From Corynebacterium uropygiale (GTDB taxonomy: Bacteria > Actinomycetota > Actinomycetes > Mycobacteriales > Mycobacteriaceae), in assembly GCF_021568315.1 (NCBI RefSeq), contig NZ_JAKGSI010000002.1, positions 451,071 to 515,070 of the forward strand: 64,000 nucleotides of DNA, written 5' to 3'. A program made the translations under genes and the position numbers. Under the pieces are notes generated by a model. It saw only the letters and a list, made by a program, of their open reading frames with translations. It made no database searches and was not told the origin of the DNA. The stretch's first letter is position 1. Each line of letters begins with the position of its first letter. Below are positions 15,835 to 24,929 of this stretch, in pieces.

Positions 15835-17040
15835 GTGAGTTCTTCCGCCAAAGGAAGTTCTTCGGTTTTAGCCCAGCCCGTTGAGGTCTGGGTTTTAACT
15901 TTTGCCTGCACTGTGTCCTATATGGGTCTCGGCCTTGTCGACCCGATCCTCCCGACCATCGCCGCCCAACTCGACGCCACAGCCGGGCAAACAGAGCTTC
16001 TCTTCACCAGCTACCTGTTCATCACCGCACTCGTGATGTTCTTCTCGGCATGGGTGTCCTCGCGCATTGGTACCCGTCGAACCCTCATCGTGGGAGTGGG
16101 GATCATCGTTCTCTTTGCCGCCGCCTGCACATTGGCGGGCGGGGTCAATGAGATCATTGGCTTCCGTGCTGGCTGGGGCCTGGGCAATGCCCTTTTTGTC
16201 TCGACGGCGCTGGCCGCCATCGTGGCCTCGACGACGCACGCCACCATCGCCATCATGTTTTACGAGGCGGCCGTGGGGCTCGGCTTCGCGTTCGGCCCGC
16301 TCGTCGGCGGGCTTCTCGGCGAGGTCTCCTGGCGCGGCCCCTTCGCCGGTACTGCGATCCTCATGGGGTTGGCCCTCATCGCGGTGGTCATTTTCTTCAA
16401 GGTGCCGGAGAAGTCCTCTGCGCCCGCTCCCCTGTCCTTCTTCGACGGCGTGAAGGGTGCCTTCCACCCAGATATGCGCTGGCTGGCGCTCGGGGCCCTC
16501 TTCTTCAACTTCTCCTTCATGATGATGCTCGTCTACTCCCCCTTCCCGGTGGAGCACGCGGCATCGGTGGCTGGGCTGACGTTTACCCCCATTCACTTGG
16601 GCCTGGTCTTCTTCGGCTGGGGCGTGGGGCTGGCGATCTCTAGCGTGTGGATTGCGCCCAAGCTGGCGCGCACCTTCGGCACGCAGAAGACGCTCCTCGC
16701 GGCGATCTCGCTCGTAGCTCTCGTCCACGTCGCTCTCGCGCTCACCTCGGAGAGCCTCGTCCCGCTCATCATCGTCGTCATCCTGGGCGGCTTCTGCGTG
16801 GGAACGGTCAACACCCTCCTCACGACGGTCTCCATGTCCCAGTCGAGCCTGCCGCGCCCCGTCGCGTCCTCCGCCTATTCCGGGGTGCGGTTCATCGGAT
16901 CGGCATTGGGGCCGACGCTCGTCGGGCCCCTCGAAGGCTTCGGTGTGGCGGCGCCGTTGTGGGCTGCAGCGATCTCCGCGGTGATCGCCGTTCTCATCCT
17001 CGGCTTCTTCCTCAAGCCCGGCTCGAAGGAGTACGCCTAG
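15835..17040 (+). CDS. MFS efflux transporter in the marR operon
   Basis: 401 residues with 12 predicted hydrophobic segments. Helix 1 carries GLGLVDPILPTIAAQLDA (DHA1-like), followed by the motif A-like loop SSRIGTRRTLIVG and by motif C-like GLGFAFGPLVGGLLG in helix 5, which marks an antiporter (exporter). The GTG at 15835 has AAGGAG 8 nt upstream, inside the marR 3' end. Drug or metabolite export under MarR control is the likely role; the substrate is unknown. Confidence 0.87.
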   Translation: MSSSAKGSSSVLAQPVEVWVLTFACTVSYMGLGLVDPILPTIAAQLDATAGQTELLFTSYLFITALVMFFSAWVSSRIGTRRTLIVGVGIIVLFAAACTLAGGVNEIIGFRAGWGLGNALFVSTALAAIVASTTHATIAIMFYEAAVGLGFAFGPLVGGLLGEVSWRGPFAGTAILMGLALIAVVIFFKVPEKSSAPAPLSFFDGVKGAFHPDMRWLALGALFFNFSFMMMLVYSPFPVEHAASVAGLTFTPIHLGLVFFGWGVGLAISSVWIAPKLARTFGTQKTLLAAISLVALVHVALALTSESLVPLIIVVILGGFCVGTVNTLLTTVSMSQSSLPRPVASSAYSGVRFIGSALGPTLVGPLEGFGVAAPLWAAAISAVIAVLILGFFLKPGSKEYA

Positions 17041-17088
17041 AGTCGATGCAGCGGGGGTGCTACCCACGGATTTCTCAATACGTGAGAT

Positions 17089-17118
17089 TTGACTTCCAAT
17101 AGGCGGAATCGCTACGGT
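17089..17118 (+). promoter_or_regulatory. SigA-type promoter for the MHS transporter
   Basis: TTGACT (17089-17094), an 18-nt gap and TACGGT (17113-17118) lie 43 nt upstream of the GTG at 17161. This is the clearest -35/-10 pair in the window. Confidence 0.55.
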
Positions 17119-17160
17119 GATCCAATCGACACTGTTTCTCTCACGATCGGAAGGCACACC

Positions 17161-18528
17161 GTGAGCACCTCCACGAGCACCTCGGCCGCACAGGCCGCCG
17201 AGCAGCAGGGTCGCCCCCGGACGCAGCGCCGGCGGGTGATCCTCGCCTCGACCATTGGCACGACCATTGAGTTCTACGACTTTTATGCCTATGCCACCGC
17301 GGCCGTGGCCGTCTTCCCCTTCCTCTTCTTCCCGAAGAGCGACGACCCCACGATGGGTCTTTTGAAGTCTTTCGCCACCTTCGGCCTCGCCTTCATTGCC
17401 CGACCGCTGGGCTCGGTGATTTTCGGCCACTTCGGTGACCGCGTGGGCCGCAAGGCTACCCTCGTGGGCTCGCTCCTCACGATGGGTATCGCGACCTTCA
17501 TTATTGGCTGCCTTCCGACGTATGAGCAGATCGGCCTCGCCGCTCCGGCCGCTCTCGCCCTCATGCGCTTCTGCCAGGGTCTCGGCCTGGGCGGCGAGTG
17601 GTCGGGCGCCGCGCTTCTGGCCACCGAGACGGCCGAGCACGGCAAGCGCGCCCGCGCTGCGATGTGGCCCCAGCTCGGCGCTCCCTTCGGCTTCATTCTG
17701 GCCAACGGCCTCTTCCTTATCCTCGTTCTCGCCTTCGGCCACTCGAACTCCGACCCCACGGCCGCATTCCTCGGCTGGGCCTGGCGCATCCCCTTCCTTT
17801 TCTCCATCGTGATGGTGGCGATCGGCCTGTGGGTCCGCTTCAAGCTCGACGAGACTCCGGTCTTCAAGGACGCGATGGACAAGGGCCAGAAGCTCGACAC
17901 CCCGGTGCTCGAGGTCTTCCGCGTCGCCCCCAAGCCGCTCATCGCGGGCACCTTCATCATGGTCGGCTGCTACACCCTCTTCTACCTGGTGACCACGTGG
18001 ATTCTCTCCTTCGGCATCGGCTCCAAGGAGCACGGCATGCTGGGAATGCCCTACAACGACTTCCTCGTTCTCCAGCTCATCTCCATCTTCGGCTTCGTCT
18101 TCGGCATCCCGATCTCCGGCTACTTCGCTGACACCGTTGGGCGCCGCAAGACCCTCACCTGGGTAACGGTGGCCATCATCATCTACAGCTTCACCTTCGC
18201 CTTCTTCCTCAGCCCCGGCCGCGCCACGGAGACGAGCGTCCTCATCTTCCTCACGATCGGCATGTTCCTCATGGGCCTCGTCTTCGGCCCGATGTCCGCC
18301 GTGCTGCCCGAGCTCTTCCCCACTAACGTGCGCTACACCGGATCCGGTATCAGCTACAACGTCTCCTCGATCCTCGGCGCGGCCATCGCCCCCTTCATCG
18401 CGACGGCCCTCGCCGCGAAGTTCGGCGTCACCGCCGTCGGCATCTACCTGCTGGTCGTCTCGGTGATCTCCCTCATCGCGATCCTCACGATGCGCGAGTC
18501 CCGCCACCACGACCTCACCGCCATCTAA
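17161..18528 (+). CDS. MFS transporter, metabolite:H+ symporter (MHS) family
   Basis: 455 residues from GTG at 17161, which has GGAAGG 7 nt upstream. The protein shows the MHS signatures: STIGTTIEFYDFYAYA in helix 1, the loop GHFGDRVGRKATL (motif A), and RFCQGLGLGGEWSGAALLA in helix 4. Such carriers import osmolytes, organic acids or shikimate with protons. ProP, KgtP and ShiA belong here, but the substrate cannot be told. A strong hairpin with T-run follows the stop, so it is monocistronic. The same gene order (MHS permease, ufaA, ndh) is remembered from C. glutamicum. Confidence 0.88.
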   Translation: MSTSTSTSAAQAAEQQGRPRTQRRRVILASTIGTTIEFYDFYAYATAAVAVFPFLFFPKSDDPTMGLLKSFATFGLAFIARPLGSVIFGHFGDRVGRKATLVGSLLTMGIATFIIGCLPTYEQIGLAAPAALALMRFCQGLGLGGEWSGAALLATETAEHGKRARAAMWPQLGAPFGFILANGLFLILVLAFGHSNSDPTAAFLGWAWRIPFLFSIVMVAIGLWVRFKLDETPVFKDAMDKGQKLDTPVLEVFRVAPKPLIAGTFIMVGCYTLFYLVTTWILSFGIGSKEHGMLGMPYNDFLVLQLISIFGFVFGIPISGYFADTVGRRKTLTWVTVAIIIYSFTFAFFLSPGRATETSVLIFLTIGMFLMGLVFGPMSAVLPELFPTNVRYTGSGISYNVSSILGAAIAPFIATALAAKFGVTAVGIYLLVVSVISLIAILTMRESRHHDLTAI

Positions 18529-18553
18529 GGCCCCGCGCCCCAGGCGCACCACA

Positions 18554-18586
18554 GGCAGCGTCCCGATCACCGGGGCGCTGCCTTTT
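18554..18586 (+). terminator. Rho-independent terminator of the MHS transporter
   Basis: GGCAGCGTCCC (18554-18564) pairs with GGGGCGCTGCC (18572-18582), with a 7-nt loop, followed by TTTT (18583-18586). It separates the transporter from the convergent ufaA. Confidence 0.75.
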
Positions 18587-18595
18587 CGCTGAGTC

Positions 18596-19891
18596 CTACC
18601 TGCGACCTCGACGGTGGCGGGCGGTCACGGTGAACTGGACGGCGTCGAGCCACCCGTGCTCGAAGAGGACTCTGCGCAGCGCGAACTGGTACTCCCACAT
18701 CCGGCGGAAGACGGCGTCGAAGCCATCGGCGGCCGCTTCCCGCTGCATCCCCAGGAAGTGCGAGTGCTGCAGCTCCAGGCAGCGCTCGTAGTGCCCGGCG
18801 CTGTGGGATTGCGCGATGACCCGCATGGTCGTGTAGCGATCGATGAGGCGGTGGACGTCCTCGACCGTCGGGTAGCGCAGATCCGGCCAGATGTAGAGCC
18901 GCAGGGCGTCGAGCGCCTCGCGCGCGACCTCCGGCATGGCCGGGGTGGCCGTGACCATCTGGATCCCCGCGCGCCCCGAGCTGCCGAGGAGCCGCTCAAT
19001 CGAGCGGACGAAGGCTCGCCGCTCCTGCTCGCTGAGCAGCTCCAGATACTCCATCGAGAGGATCGCGTCATAGCGACCGCGCCAATCCCGGGCCGTCGCC
19101 ACCGGGTGCTCGAGGGGCTGGAGGTGAACCGAATCCGCCACGCCCGCGAGGACGAGCGGCTCGTTCATGCTGGCCAGCATGTCTTCATCGGCGCTGAGGA
19201 CGTCGACGGTCGCCCGACGCCGGGCAGCCTCGACGGCAAGAAGCCCGCCGCTTGCCGGGTACTCGAGGATGTGCGAGCCGGGCCCCACCCGCGTCTCGTC
19301 GAGGAGCCGCTCGAGCGCGCGCTGCTGCGCATCGGAGAGGTCGGCCCGCTCCACCTCCTGGGGGTCATCGATGTGCGTGACGTCCACGAAGTGCGTCGCC
19401 GCCTCTGAGCCGCGGCCCGCCCCGGGGACATAGCTGGTCATCGCCTGGCGTTCCGTCGTCGAGACCCCTGTGAAGAGCCCGCCGAAGAAGCTCATGCCGT
19501 CGGGGCTGCTCACGCGGATGAGCTCGGGCGGCAGGGCGCCCCCGTCATAGGGATCAAAGCGGAAGCGGGGGCGGCGGCGCCGGGGATGGTAGTCGGCGCT
19601 AAGGAGGGCAGAGAGCACATGGCTGAGGTCGCGGGCACGCCATTCCCCCGCCATCCACGATTCCGCGAGCCCCACCCAGCCGTGCTGGGCCAGGCGGGGG
19701 AAGAGTTCCTCGTGGTCAACGATGAGGTCGGCGTCCACGCCCTCGAGGCGGAGCCCAGCCTTCTCACATGCCTGAGCGAACCGCGCCTCCGCCACCCGGG
19801 CGCGCGTGGACATTCCCCAGCCAGAGGGCACCTCCACGATGCCGGGCCACAGGTCGGGGTCGATGTCCTCAAGGTGCTCTGCAGATGTCAC
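18596..19891 (-). CDS. ufaA: Cyclopropane-fatty-acyl-phospholipid synthase-family methyltransferase
   Basis: 431 residues from GTG at 19891. A SAM-binding class I fold (SHILEYPASGGLLAVEAARR as motif I, then DAILSMEYLELL) is followed by the CFA synthase C-terminal part (IQMVTATPAMPEVAREALD, IWPDLRYPTVEDV, RRMWEYQFALRRVLFEHGWLD). CFA synthases methylenate or methylate unsaturated acyl chains of membrane phospholipids. In Actinobacteria, relatives (UfaA1) make tuberculostearic-type methyl-branched acids with a partner reductase. The usual ILEIGCGWG motif is degraded to ILEYPASGG, so activity is less certain than for close relatives. A -10 box 7 nt before GTG 19891 makes this start better than the upstream ATG at 19993. 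Confidence 0.8.
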   Translation of the reverse strand: MTSAEHLEDIDPDLWPGIVEVPSGWGMSTRARVAEARFAQACEKAGLRLEGVDADLIVDHEELFPRLAQHGWVGLAESWMAGEWRARDLSHVLSALLSADYHPRRRRPRFRFDPYDGGALPPELIRVSSPDGMSFFGGLFTGVSTTERQAMTSYVPGAGRGSEAATHFVDVTHIDDPQEVERADLSDAQQRALERLLDETRVGPGSHILEYPASGGLLAVEAARRRATVDVLSADEDMLASMNEPLVLAGVADSVHLQPLEHPVATARDWRGRYDAILSMEYLELLSEQERRAFVRSIERLLGSSGRAGIQMVTATPAMPEVAREALDALRLYIWPDLRYPTVEDVHRLIDRYTTMRVIAQSHSAGHYERCLELQHSHFLGMQREAAADGFDAVFRRMWEYQFALRRVLFEHGWLDAVQFTVTARHRRGRR

Positions 19892-19898
19892 GGCGCTC

Positions 19899-19904
19899 AC
19901 TCTA
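19899..19904 (-). promoter_or_regulatory. Leaderless -10 box for ufaA
   Basis: TAGAGT on the minus strand, then 7 nt, then GTG at 19891. This decides the start of ufaA. The remaining space up to the ndh start at 20054 holds a direct repeat AGTGATC (near 19995 and 20015) and a TAATAC -10-like box (20025-20030) for ndh. Confidence 0.5.
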
Positions 19905-20053
19905 GCGCCCCTCTCCCCCGCGCTCCGGGAGGCGCGGCCCAGCGCGGGTAAAGGGGGCTCCACGGTGAGCCCCAGATGCGCGAGGTCTACCATAGTGATC
20001 TACTGGCTACGTCAGTGATCCATGTAATACCGACACCGAGGAGTTTCTACTCG

Positions 20054-21448
20054 ATGAGCGAGATTTACCGGCCCGACGGCGGCCGCAAGCACGTCGTGAT
20101 TATTGGCTCTGGCTTCGGCGGACTGTTCGCCGCGAAGGAGCTTAAAGACGAAGATGTAGATATTACAGTTATCGACCGCACGAACCACCACCTCTTCCAG
20201 CCCCTTCTCTACCAGGTGGCCACGGGCATCCTGTCCTCTGGAGAGATTGCCCCCTCGACGCGCCAGGTCCTCGCCGGCCAGGACAACGTCGACGTCATCA
20301 AGGGCGAAGTCACCGATATCAACATCGAGAAGCGCACCGTCACTGCCACCCTCGGTGAGTATGAGGCGACTTACGGCTACGACTATCTCATCCTCGCAGC
20401 CGGCGCGAACCAGTCCTACTTCGGCAATGATCAGTTCGCCGAGTTCGCCCCCGGCATGAAGACCATCGACCACGCGCTCGAGATCCGCGCCCGGATCGTC
20501 GGCGCCTTCGAGCGCGCCGAGCTCACGCGGGATCCCGCCGAGCGCGAGAAGCTGCTCACCTTCACCATCGTCGGTGCCGGCCCGACGGGCGTCGAGCTCG
20601 CCGGCCAGCTCGCCGAGATGGCGCACCGCACCCTCTCCGAGGAGTACCGCCACTTCGCTCCGTCTGCCGCGAAGATCGTCCTTCTCGACGGCGCCCCGCA
20701 GGTTCTTCCGCCCTTTGGCAAGCGCCTGGGCCGCTACACGCAGCGTCAGCTGGAGAAGCTCGGCGTCACCGTGAAGCCGAACAGCATCGTCACCAATGTG
20801 GACACGGACAGCGTGACCTACAAGTCCACCGTGGACGGCTCCGAGCACACCTTCCCCTCCTTCTGCAAGATCTGGTCGGCCGGCGTCTCCGCCTCCCCGC
20901 TGGGCAAGCTCGTGGCCCAGCAGGCTGGCCTCGAGGTTGATCGCGCCGGTCGTGTCCCGGTGAACGAGGACCTCACCCTCGGCGATCACCGCGAGGTCTT
21001 CGTCGTCGGTGACATGATGAGCCTCAACGGCCTCCCCGGCGTGGCTCAGGTCGCGATCCAGGGCGGCGAGTACGCCGCCGAGCAGATCGCCGCGGAGGTC
21101 TCCGGCCGCGAGTCCGAGGCCCGCGAGCCCTTCGAGTACATCGACAAGGGCTCCATGGCCACGATCTCCCGCTTCTCCGCCGTGGCCAAGATGGGCAAGA
21201 TCGAGGTCACCGGCTTCTTCGGCTGGGTGCTCTGGCTCCTCGTCCACGTCATGTACCTCGTGGGCTTCCGCAACCGCTTCGTCTCCGTGGTCTCCTGGGG
21301 CATCAACGCCCTGTCGAAGAACCGCTGGAACCTCGCGGTGACCCGCCAGCAGCAGCACGCGCGCACCGGGCTGATGAAGCTCGCGCGCTCCGTCGATGAG
21401 GGGGATAACCCCATCGAGCTGCGCGATACCTCCCAGTATCAGGGCTAA
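20054..21448 (+). CDS. ndh: Type II NADH dehydrogenase
   Basis: 464 residues from ATG 20054; GAGGAG lies 10 nt upstream. There are two Rossmann folds: FAD site VVIIGSGFGGLFAAKEL near residue 15, and NADH site TIVGAGPTGVELAGQLAE near residue 180. The quinone-site region includes RTNHHLFQPLLYQVATG and EVFVVGDMM carries the second FAD contact. The C-terminal part has a hydrophobic stretch (WVLWLLVHVMYLVGF) that anchors the enzyme to the inner face of the membrane. NDH-2 passes electrons from NADH to menaquinone without pumping protons and is the main NADH dehydrogenase of corynebacteria. A terminator hairpin follows. Confidence 0.96.
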   Translation: MSEIYRPDGGRKHVVIIGSGFGGLFAAKELKDEDVDITVIDRTNHHLFQPLLYQVATGILSSGEIAPSTRQVLAGQDNVDVIKGEVTDINIEKRTVTATLGEYEATYGYDYLILAAGANQSYFGNDQFAEFAPGMKTIDHALEIRARIVGAFERAELTRDPAEREKLLTFTIVGAGPTGVELAGQLAEMAHRTLSEEYRHFAPSAAKIVLLDGAPQVLPPFGKRLGRYTQRQLEKLGVTVKPNSIVTNVDTDSVTYKSTVDGSEHTFPSFCKIWSAGVSASPLGKLVAQQAGLEVDRAGRVPVNEDLTLGDHREVFVVGDMMSLNGLPGVAQVAIQGGEYAAEQIAAEVSGRESEAREPFEYIDKGSMATISRFSAVAKMGKIEVTGFFGWVLWLLVHVMYLVGFRNRFVSVVSWGINALSKNRWNLAVTRQQQHARTGLMKLARSVDEGDNPIELRDTSQYQG

Positions 21449-21483
21449 TCTCGGCTTCACCGCAGGCAGCGCATGTGGACGAC

Positions 21484-21515
21484 GGGCGGGCACGGCTTTC
21501 GTGTCCGCCCTCCTT
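21484..21515 (+). terminator. Rho-independent terminator of ndh
   Basis: GGGCGGGCACG (21484-21494) pairs with CGTGTCCGCCC (21500-21510) with one G-U pair and a 5-nt loop, followed by TCCTT. It lies between ndh and the thi promoter. Confidence 0.7.
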
Positions 21516-21517
21516 GC

Positions 21518-21523
21518 TAGGAT
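21518..21523 (+). promoter_or_regulatory. -10 box of the thiM operon
   Basis: TAGGAT followed by 7 nt places the start of transcription at A21531, which is the first base of the riboswitch P1 stem. Confidence 0.55.
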
Positions 21524-21530
21524 CGGCCAC

Positions 21531-21612
21531 AGGACACGGGGTGCTCCCCCACGGAGCTGAGAGAACACCCGTTGAACCTGCTCTAGTTAGGACTAGCGAA
21601 GGGATGTCACCT
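21531..21612 (+). promoter_or_regulatory. TPP riboswitch (THI element)
   Basis: The conserved thi-box blocks are present in order: CACGGGGTGC, then CTGAGAGA with ACACCCG, TTGAACCTG, and AGGACTAGCGAAGGGATGTC. P1 is formed by GACA (from 21533) with TGTC (to ~21608). The thiM ATG is only a few nt beyond the 3' end, and the only SD-like sequences (AAGGGA near 21599-21604, CAGG before the ATG) lie within or against the closing stem. I see no terminator hairpin in the gap, so control is probably at translation: thiamine pyrophosphate closes P1 and hides the ribosome binding site. Confidence 0.92.
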
Positions 21613-21616
21613 CAGG

Positions 21617-22432
21617 ATGACTACTCATGCTCTTCAGGACGCGGTGAAGGCTGTACGCGAGAGCACGCCTCTCGTCCAATGCCTCACCAACACCGTCGTT
21701 GCGGAGATCACCGCCAACGTACTTCTCGCCGTGGGCGCTTCCCCGGCGATGTGCGACACCCCGGAGGAAGCCGGCGATTTCGCCGCCATCGCCTCCGGGG
21801 TTCTCATTAACGCGGGAACCCCCAGCAGCGAGCAATACGACGGCATGCGCGCGGCCATCGCCGGCGCGACGGGCGCCGGCACCCCCTGGGTCCTTGACCC
21901 CGTGGCCGTGGGCGCTCTCCGCCAGCGCACCGCATTCTGCCTCGACGCCGTCACCCGTGGCCCCGCCGCCATCCGCGGCAATGCCTCAGAGATCCGCGCC
22001 CTGGCCGGCGCGGGATCGGGCGGCCGTGGGGTCGATGCCACCACCGATGTGGCCTCCGCTCTCGACGCCGCCCGCCAGCTCGCGCGGGAGCACGACTGCG
22101 TGGTCGCTATCTCCGGGGAGCGTGACCTCATCGTCTCTGCCGAGCGCGCCACCTGGCTGCGCTCCGGGCATCGCTTCATGCCGCTCCTCATCGGGACGGG
22201 CTGCAGCCTCGGCGCCGTGTGCACCGCGTATCTCGGCGCCGCGAAGGAGGCCGGGATCAGCGCCCATGACGCCGTGCTCGCCGCCCACGCCCACATGGGC
22301 GCAGCCGGCGGTGTCGCCGGGTCCTTGTCCGCCGGGCCGGGGAGCTTCCACTCCGCGTGGATCGACGCCCTCTACGCACTGAGCGCTGAGGACATTGAGC
22401 GCCTCGTCTCCTGCGAGGAGGTGGAGGCGTGA
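21617..22432 (+). CDS. thiM: Hydroxyethylthiazole kinase
   Basis: 271 residues. A ribokinase-like thiazole kinase with [20 protein letters not shown] and [11 protein letters not shown] at the substrate side, [20 protein letters not shown], and the anion hole with its catalytic cysteine in IGTGCSLGA. It phosphorylates salvaged 4-methyl-5-hydroxyethylthiazole with ATP. It is the first gene after the TPP riboswitch and overlaps the next gene by 4 nt (GTGA at 22429). Together the two genes cover thiazole salvage, HMP phosphorylation, ring coupling and thiaminase-type recovery. Confidence 0.95.
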   Translation: MTTHALQDAVKAVRESTPLVQCLTNTVVAEITANVLLAVGASPAMCDTPEEAGDFAAIASGVLINAGTPSSEQYDGMRAAIAGATGAGTPWVLDPVAVGALRQRTAFCLDAVTRGPAAIRGNASEIRALAGAGSGGRGVDATTDVASALDAARQLAREHDCVVAISGERDLIVSAERATWLRSGHRFMPLLIGTGCSLGAVCTAYLGAAKEAGISAHDAVLAAHAHMGAAGGVAGSLSAGPGSFHSAWIDALYALSAEDIERLVSCEEVEA

Positions 22433-24672
22433 GTACAGCCTGGGACCTTTACCTCGTCACAGATCCGCAGCTCGGCGGCGGCCCCGATGCCGTTCCGGGC
22501 ATCGTCTCCCGCGCCCTCGATGGCGGGGTCTCCGTCGTTCAGCTTCGCGATAAGCACGCAGACGAGGACACCTTCCGCCAGCGCGCCGCCCAGCTCATCG
22601 ACTGCGTCGGCGCCCGCGTCCCGATCTTCGTTAATGACCGCCTCGACTGCGCCATCGAGCTGGGACTCCACCTCCACATCGGGCAAGACGACGTCCCCTA
22701 TGAGGAAGCCCGACGGCGCCTGCCCGAGCACCTCATGATCGGCCTCTCCGTCTCCTCCGAGGCGGAGCTCGACGACATCCTCGCCCGCTGCGAAGCCTCC
22801 GGCCTCCCCCTTCCCGACGTGCTCGGGCTCGGTCCCGTGCGCGCCACGGCCACGAAGACCGACGCCGCCCAGCCCCTCGGGATCGATGGGATCGCGCGCA
22901 TCGCGCGCCGGGCGCGGGCCCACGGCATGGCCTGCGTGGCCATCGGCGGGATCCACCCGGACAATGCCGCGCAGCTGAGGGCCGAGACGGATATCGACGG
23001 CCTCTGCGTCGTCTCCGACATCATGACGGCCGAGGACCCGGCTGTCGCCGCTCGTCGGCTCCGCGAGGAGGGCGCCCGGGGGCTCGCCGATCGGGGCAGC
23101 ATCCCCCGCGTCCTCTCCGTCGCGGGGACTGACCCCACCGGCGGCGCGGGGGCGCAAGCCGACCTCAAGTCCATCGCCGCGGCCGGGGGCTTCGGCTACT
23201 CGGTCATCACCGCGATCGTCTCCCAGAACACCCAAGGGGTTCGCAGCATCTTCACCCCGCCCGCCGAGGTCCTTGCTTCGCAGCTCAAGGCGGTCAGCGA
23301 TGACGTCGCCATCGATGCCGTGAAGATCGGGATGCTCGGGGACACGCGCACCACCGAGGTGCTCTCCGAGTGGCTGGAGGAGCAGCGCCCGCCTCTCGTC
23401 GTGCTCGATCCCGTGATGGTCGCGACGAGCGGCCACCGCCTCCTCGAGCCGGACGCCGAGGCAGCCGTGCGCCGCCTCGCCGCGCGCGTGGACATCATCA
23501 CCCCGAATATCCCGGAGCTCGCCGTGCTCTGCGAGCGCGAGTCCATCACGAGCTTCGAGGAGGCCATCGAGGCTGCCCAGGCCTTTTCCCGGGAGACGGG
23601 CACCACGGTGATCGTCAAGGGCGGCCACGTGGCCGGACCTCAGGCGGATAATGCCGTGGTCACTCCACATGGTTCCCCGGTGCGCATCCCGAATCCGAGG
23701 GTCGAGTCCTCCAGCACCCATGGCACCGGCTGCTCCCTCTCCTCCGCTCTCGCGGCCCGGGCGGCCCGCGGACAGAACCTGGTGGAGGCCCTGCGCTGGT
23801 GCACGCGCTGGCTCCACGAGTCCATCCGCCACTCCGACGCCCTCCGCATCGGGCATGGCCACGGGCCCATCGATCACACCCACCGGGCCCGTCGCCTCTC
23901 CGCTGCGGGAAGCACCGTGGTTCCCCAGGCGGAATCCACTGCGCACCTCCCCTTCTGCGATGCCACCTCCCCGGAGCGGCTGGGTCCCGACGCCCGCGCT
24001 CTCCCGCGCGAGCCACGCATCGCGGCGGCCGGGCCCTGGACCTCCGCCCTCTGGCGGATCGGTGGGGACCTCTGGGAGGAGATCATCACCTCAGACTTCA
24101 TCGAGCGCCTGGGTGAGGGCTCTCTCGCGGAGGAGGACTTCCGCTTCTACATCGGCCAGGACGCCCACTACCTCGCGGAGTATTCCCGCGCTCTCTCGCT
24201 GGTCGCGAGCAGGGCTGAGGACCCCGAGGAATCCGTGGCCTGGGCAGCCGGGGCGCAGCAGTGCCTCGTGGAGGAGGCCCAGCTACACCGTTCCTGGCTG
24301 GCGGAACACCCTGCCGATGCCACGCGCGGCCCCTCCCGCACCACCACGGCATATACAGACTTCCTCAAGTCCACCGCCGCCTGCGAGGACTATTGCATCG
24401 GAGCCGCGGCCGTCCTGCCGTGCTATTGGCTCTATGCGGAGGTGGGCGCCGCACTCGCGGAGAAGGACCACGATGGGCATCCTTATCACTCCTGGCTCGC
24501 CACCTACGGTGACGGGAGCGAATTCGTCGAGGATGTTCGTGGGGCCCTCCAGCGGGTCGAGCGCGCCTTTGCGGACGCTACTCCTCGGCAGCGGGCTCGG
24601 GCACGTCGCGCCTACCTCAGCGCCTGCGAGCACGAGTACCACTTCTTCGAGCAGGCGCTCCGTCGGCCCTAA
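22429..24672 (+). CDS. thiED: Trifunctional thiamine enzyme ThiE-ThiD-TenA
   Basis: 747 residues in three domains. ThiE (thiamine-phosphate synthase, ~1-212): [49 protein letters not shown]. ThiD (HMP/HMP-P kinase, ~226-485): [53 protein letters not shown] and the anion hole HGTGC (431-435). TenA (~535-747): [20 protein letters not shown] with the catalytic-type cysteine at 665, and [13 protein letters not shown] near the end. The TenA part is the cysteine (TenA_C) type that recovers HMP from degraded thiamine. The ThiE-ThiD linker is very short and the ThiD-TenA linker is ~50 residues. Start GTG overlaps the thiM stop, so translation is coupled and riboswitch-controlled. Confidence 0.93.
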   Translation: MSTAWDLYLVTDPQLGGGPDAVPGIVSRALDGGVSVVQLRDKHADEDTFRQRAAQLIDCVGARVPIFVNDRLDCAIELGLHLHIGQDDVPYEEARRRLPEHLMIGLSVSSEAELDDILARCEASGLPLPDVLGLGPVRATATKTDAAQPLGIDGIARIARRARAHGMACVAIGGIHPDNAAQLRAETDIDGLCVVSDIMTAEDPAVAARRLREEGARGLADRGSIPRVLSVAGTDPTGGAGAQADLKSIAAAGGFGYSVITAIVSQNTQGVRSIFTPPAEVLASQLKAVSDDVAIDAVKIGMLGDTRTTEVLSEWLEEQRPPLVVLDPVMVATSGHRLLEPDAEAAVRRLAARVDIITPNIPELAVLCERESITSFEEAIEAAQAFSRETGTTVIVKGGHVAGPQADNAVVTPHGSPVRIPNPRVESSSTHGTGCSLSSALAARAARGQNLVEALRWCTRWLHESIRHSDALRIGHGHGPIDHTHRARRLSAAGSTVVPQAESTAHLPFCDATSPERLGPDARALPREPRIAAAGPWTSALWRIGGDLWEEIITSDFIERLGEGSLAEEDFRFYIGQDAHYLAEYSRALSLVASRAEDPEESVAWAAGAQQCLVEEAQLHRSWLAEHPADATRGPSRTTTAYTDFLKSTAACEDYCIGAAAVLPCYWLYAEVGAALAEKDHDGHPYHSWLATYGDGSEFVEDVRGALQRVERAFADATPRQRARARRAYLSACEHEYHFFEQALRRP

Positions 24673-24773
24673 AATTGAGTAATGGATCACTCCTCCTCTG
24701 TGGTGTTCGTCATCTCATAGGGGGCTGTGCAGGATTCCACAGAGTCTTTGGGCCGGCTCCCACCGCACAGTCG

Positions 24774-24886
24774 TAGAATAGAAGGTGCTGGCAGACAGAG
24801 CTGGATCGATCCATCCCACCCCTTTGATGGATCGCCCGAAGGCTCTGCCTGCATGACCGGAGCCGATCACCACGGCACCGTGATCG
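24774..24886 (+). promoter_or_regulatory. pfl leader: -10-like box and nested palindromes
   Basis: TAGAAT at 24774-24779 is a candidate -10 box, giving a leader of about 145 nt before pflB. Within it CGATCAC (24864-24870) and GTGATCG (24880-24886) form an inverted repeat, and CACGG-CA-CCGTG (24871-24882) forms a second, overlapping one. The two cannot pair at the same time in RNA, and either could be a DNA operator. No known riboswitch class is recognised. Nothing else is seen between 24673 and 24929. Confidence 0.4.
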
Positions 24887-24929
24887 ACACACACATCGCG
24901 TTACCCGCGACTGAGTGAAAGGCACCAGA

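Noticed and set aside
15895..18570. An 891-codon minus-strand open frame opposite the two transporters.
   Set aside because: Composition is Glu/Asp/His/Arg-rich and repetitive, as expected from the complement of hydrophobic codons.
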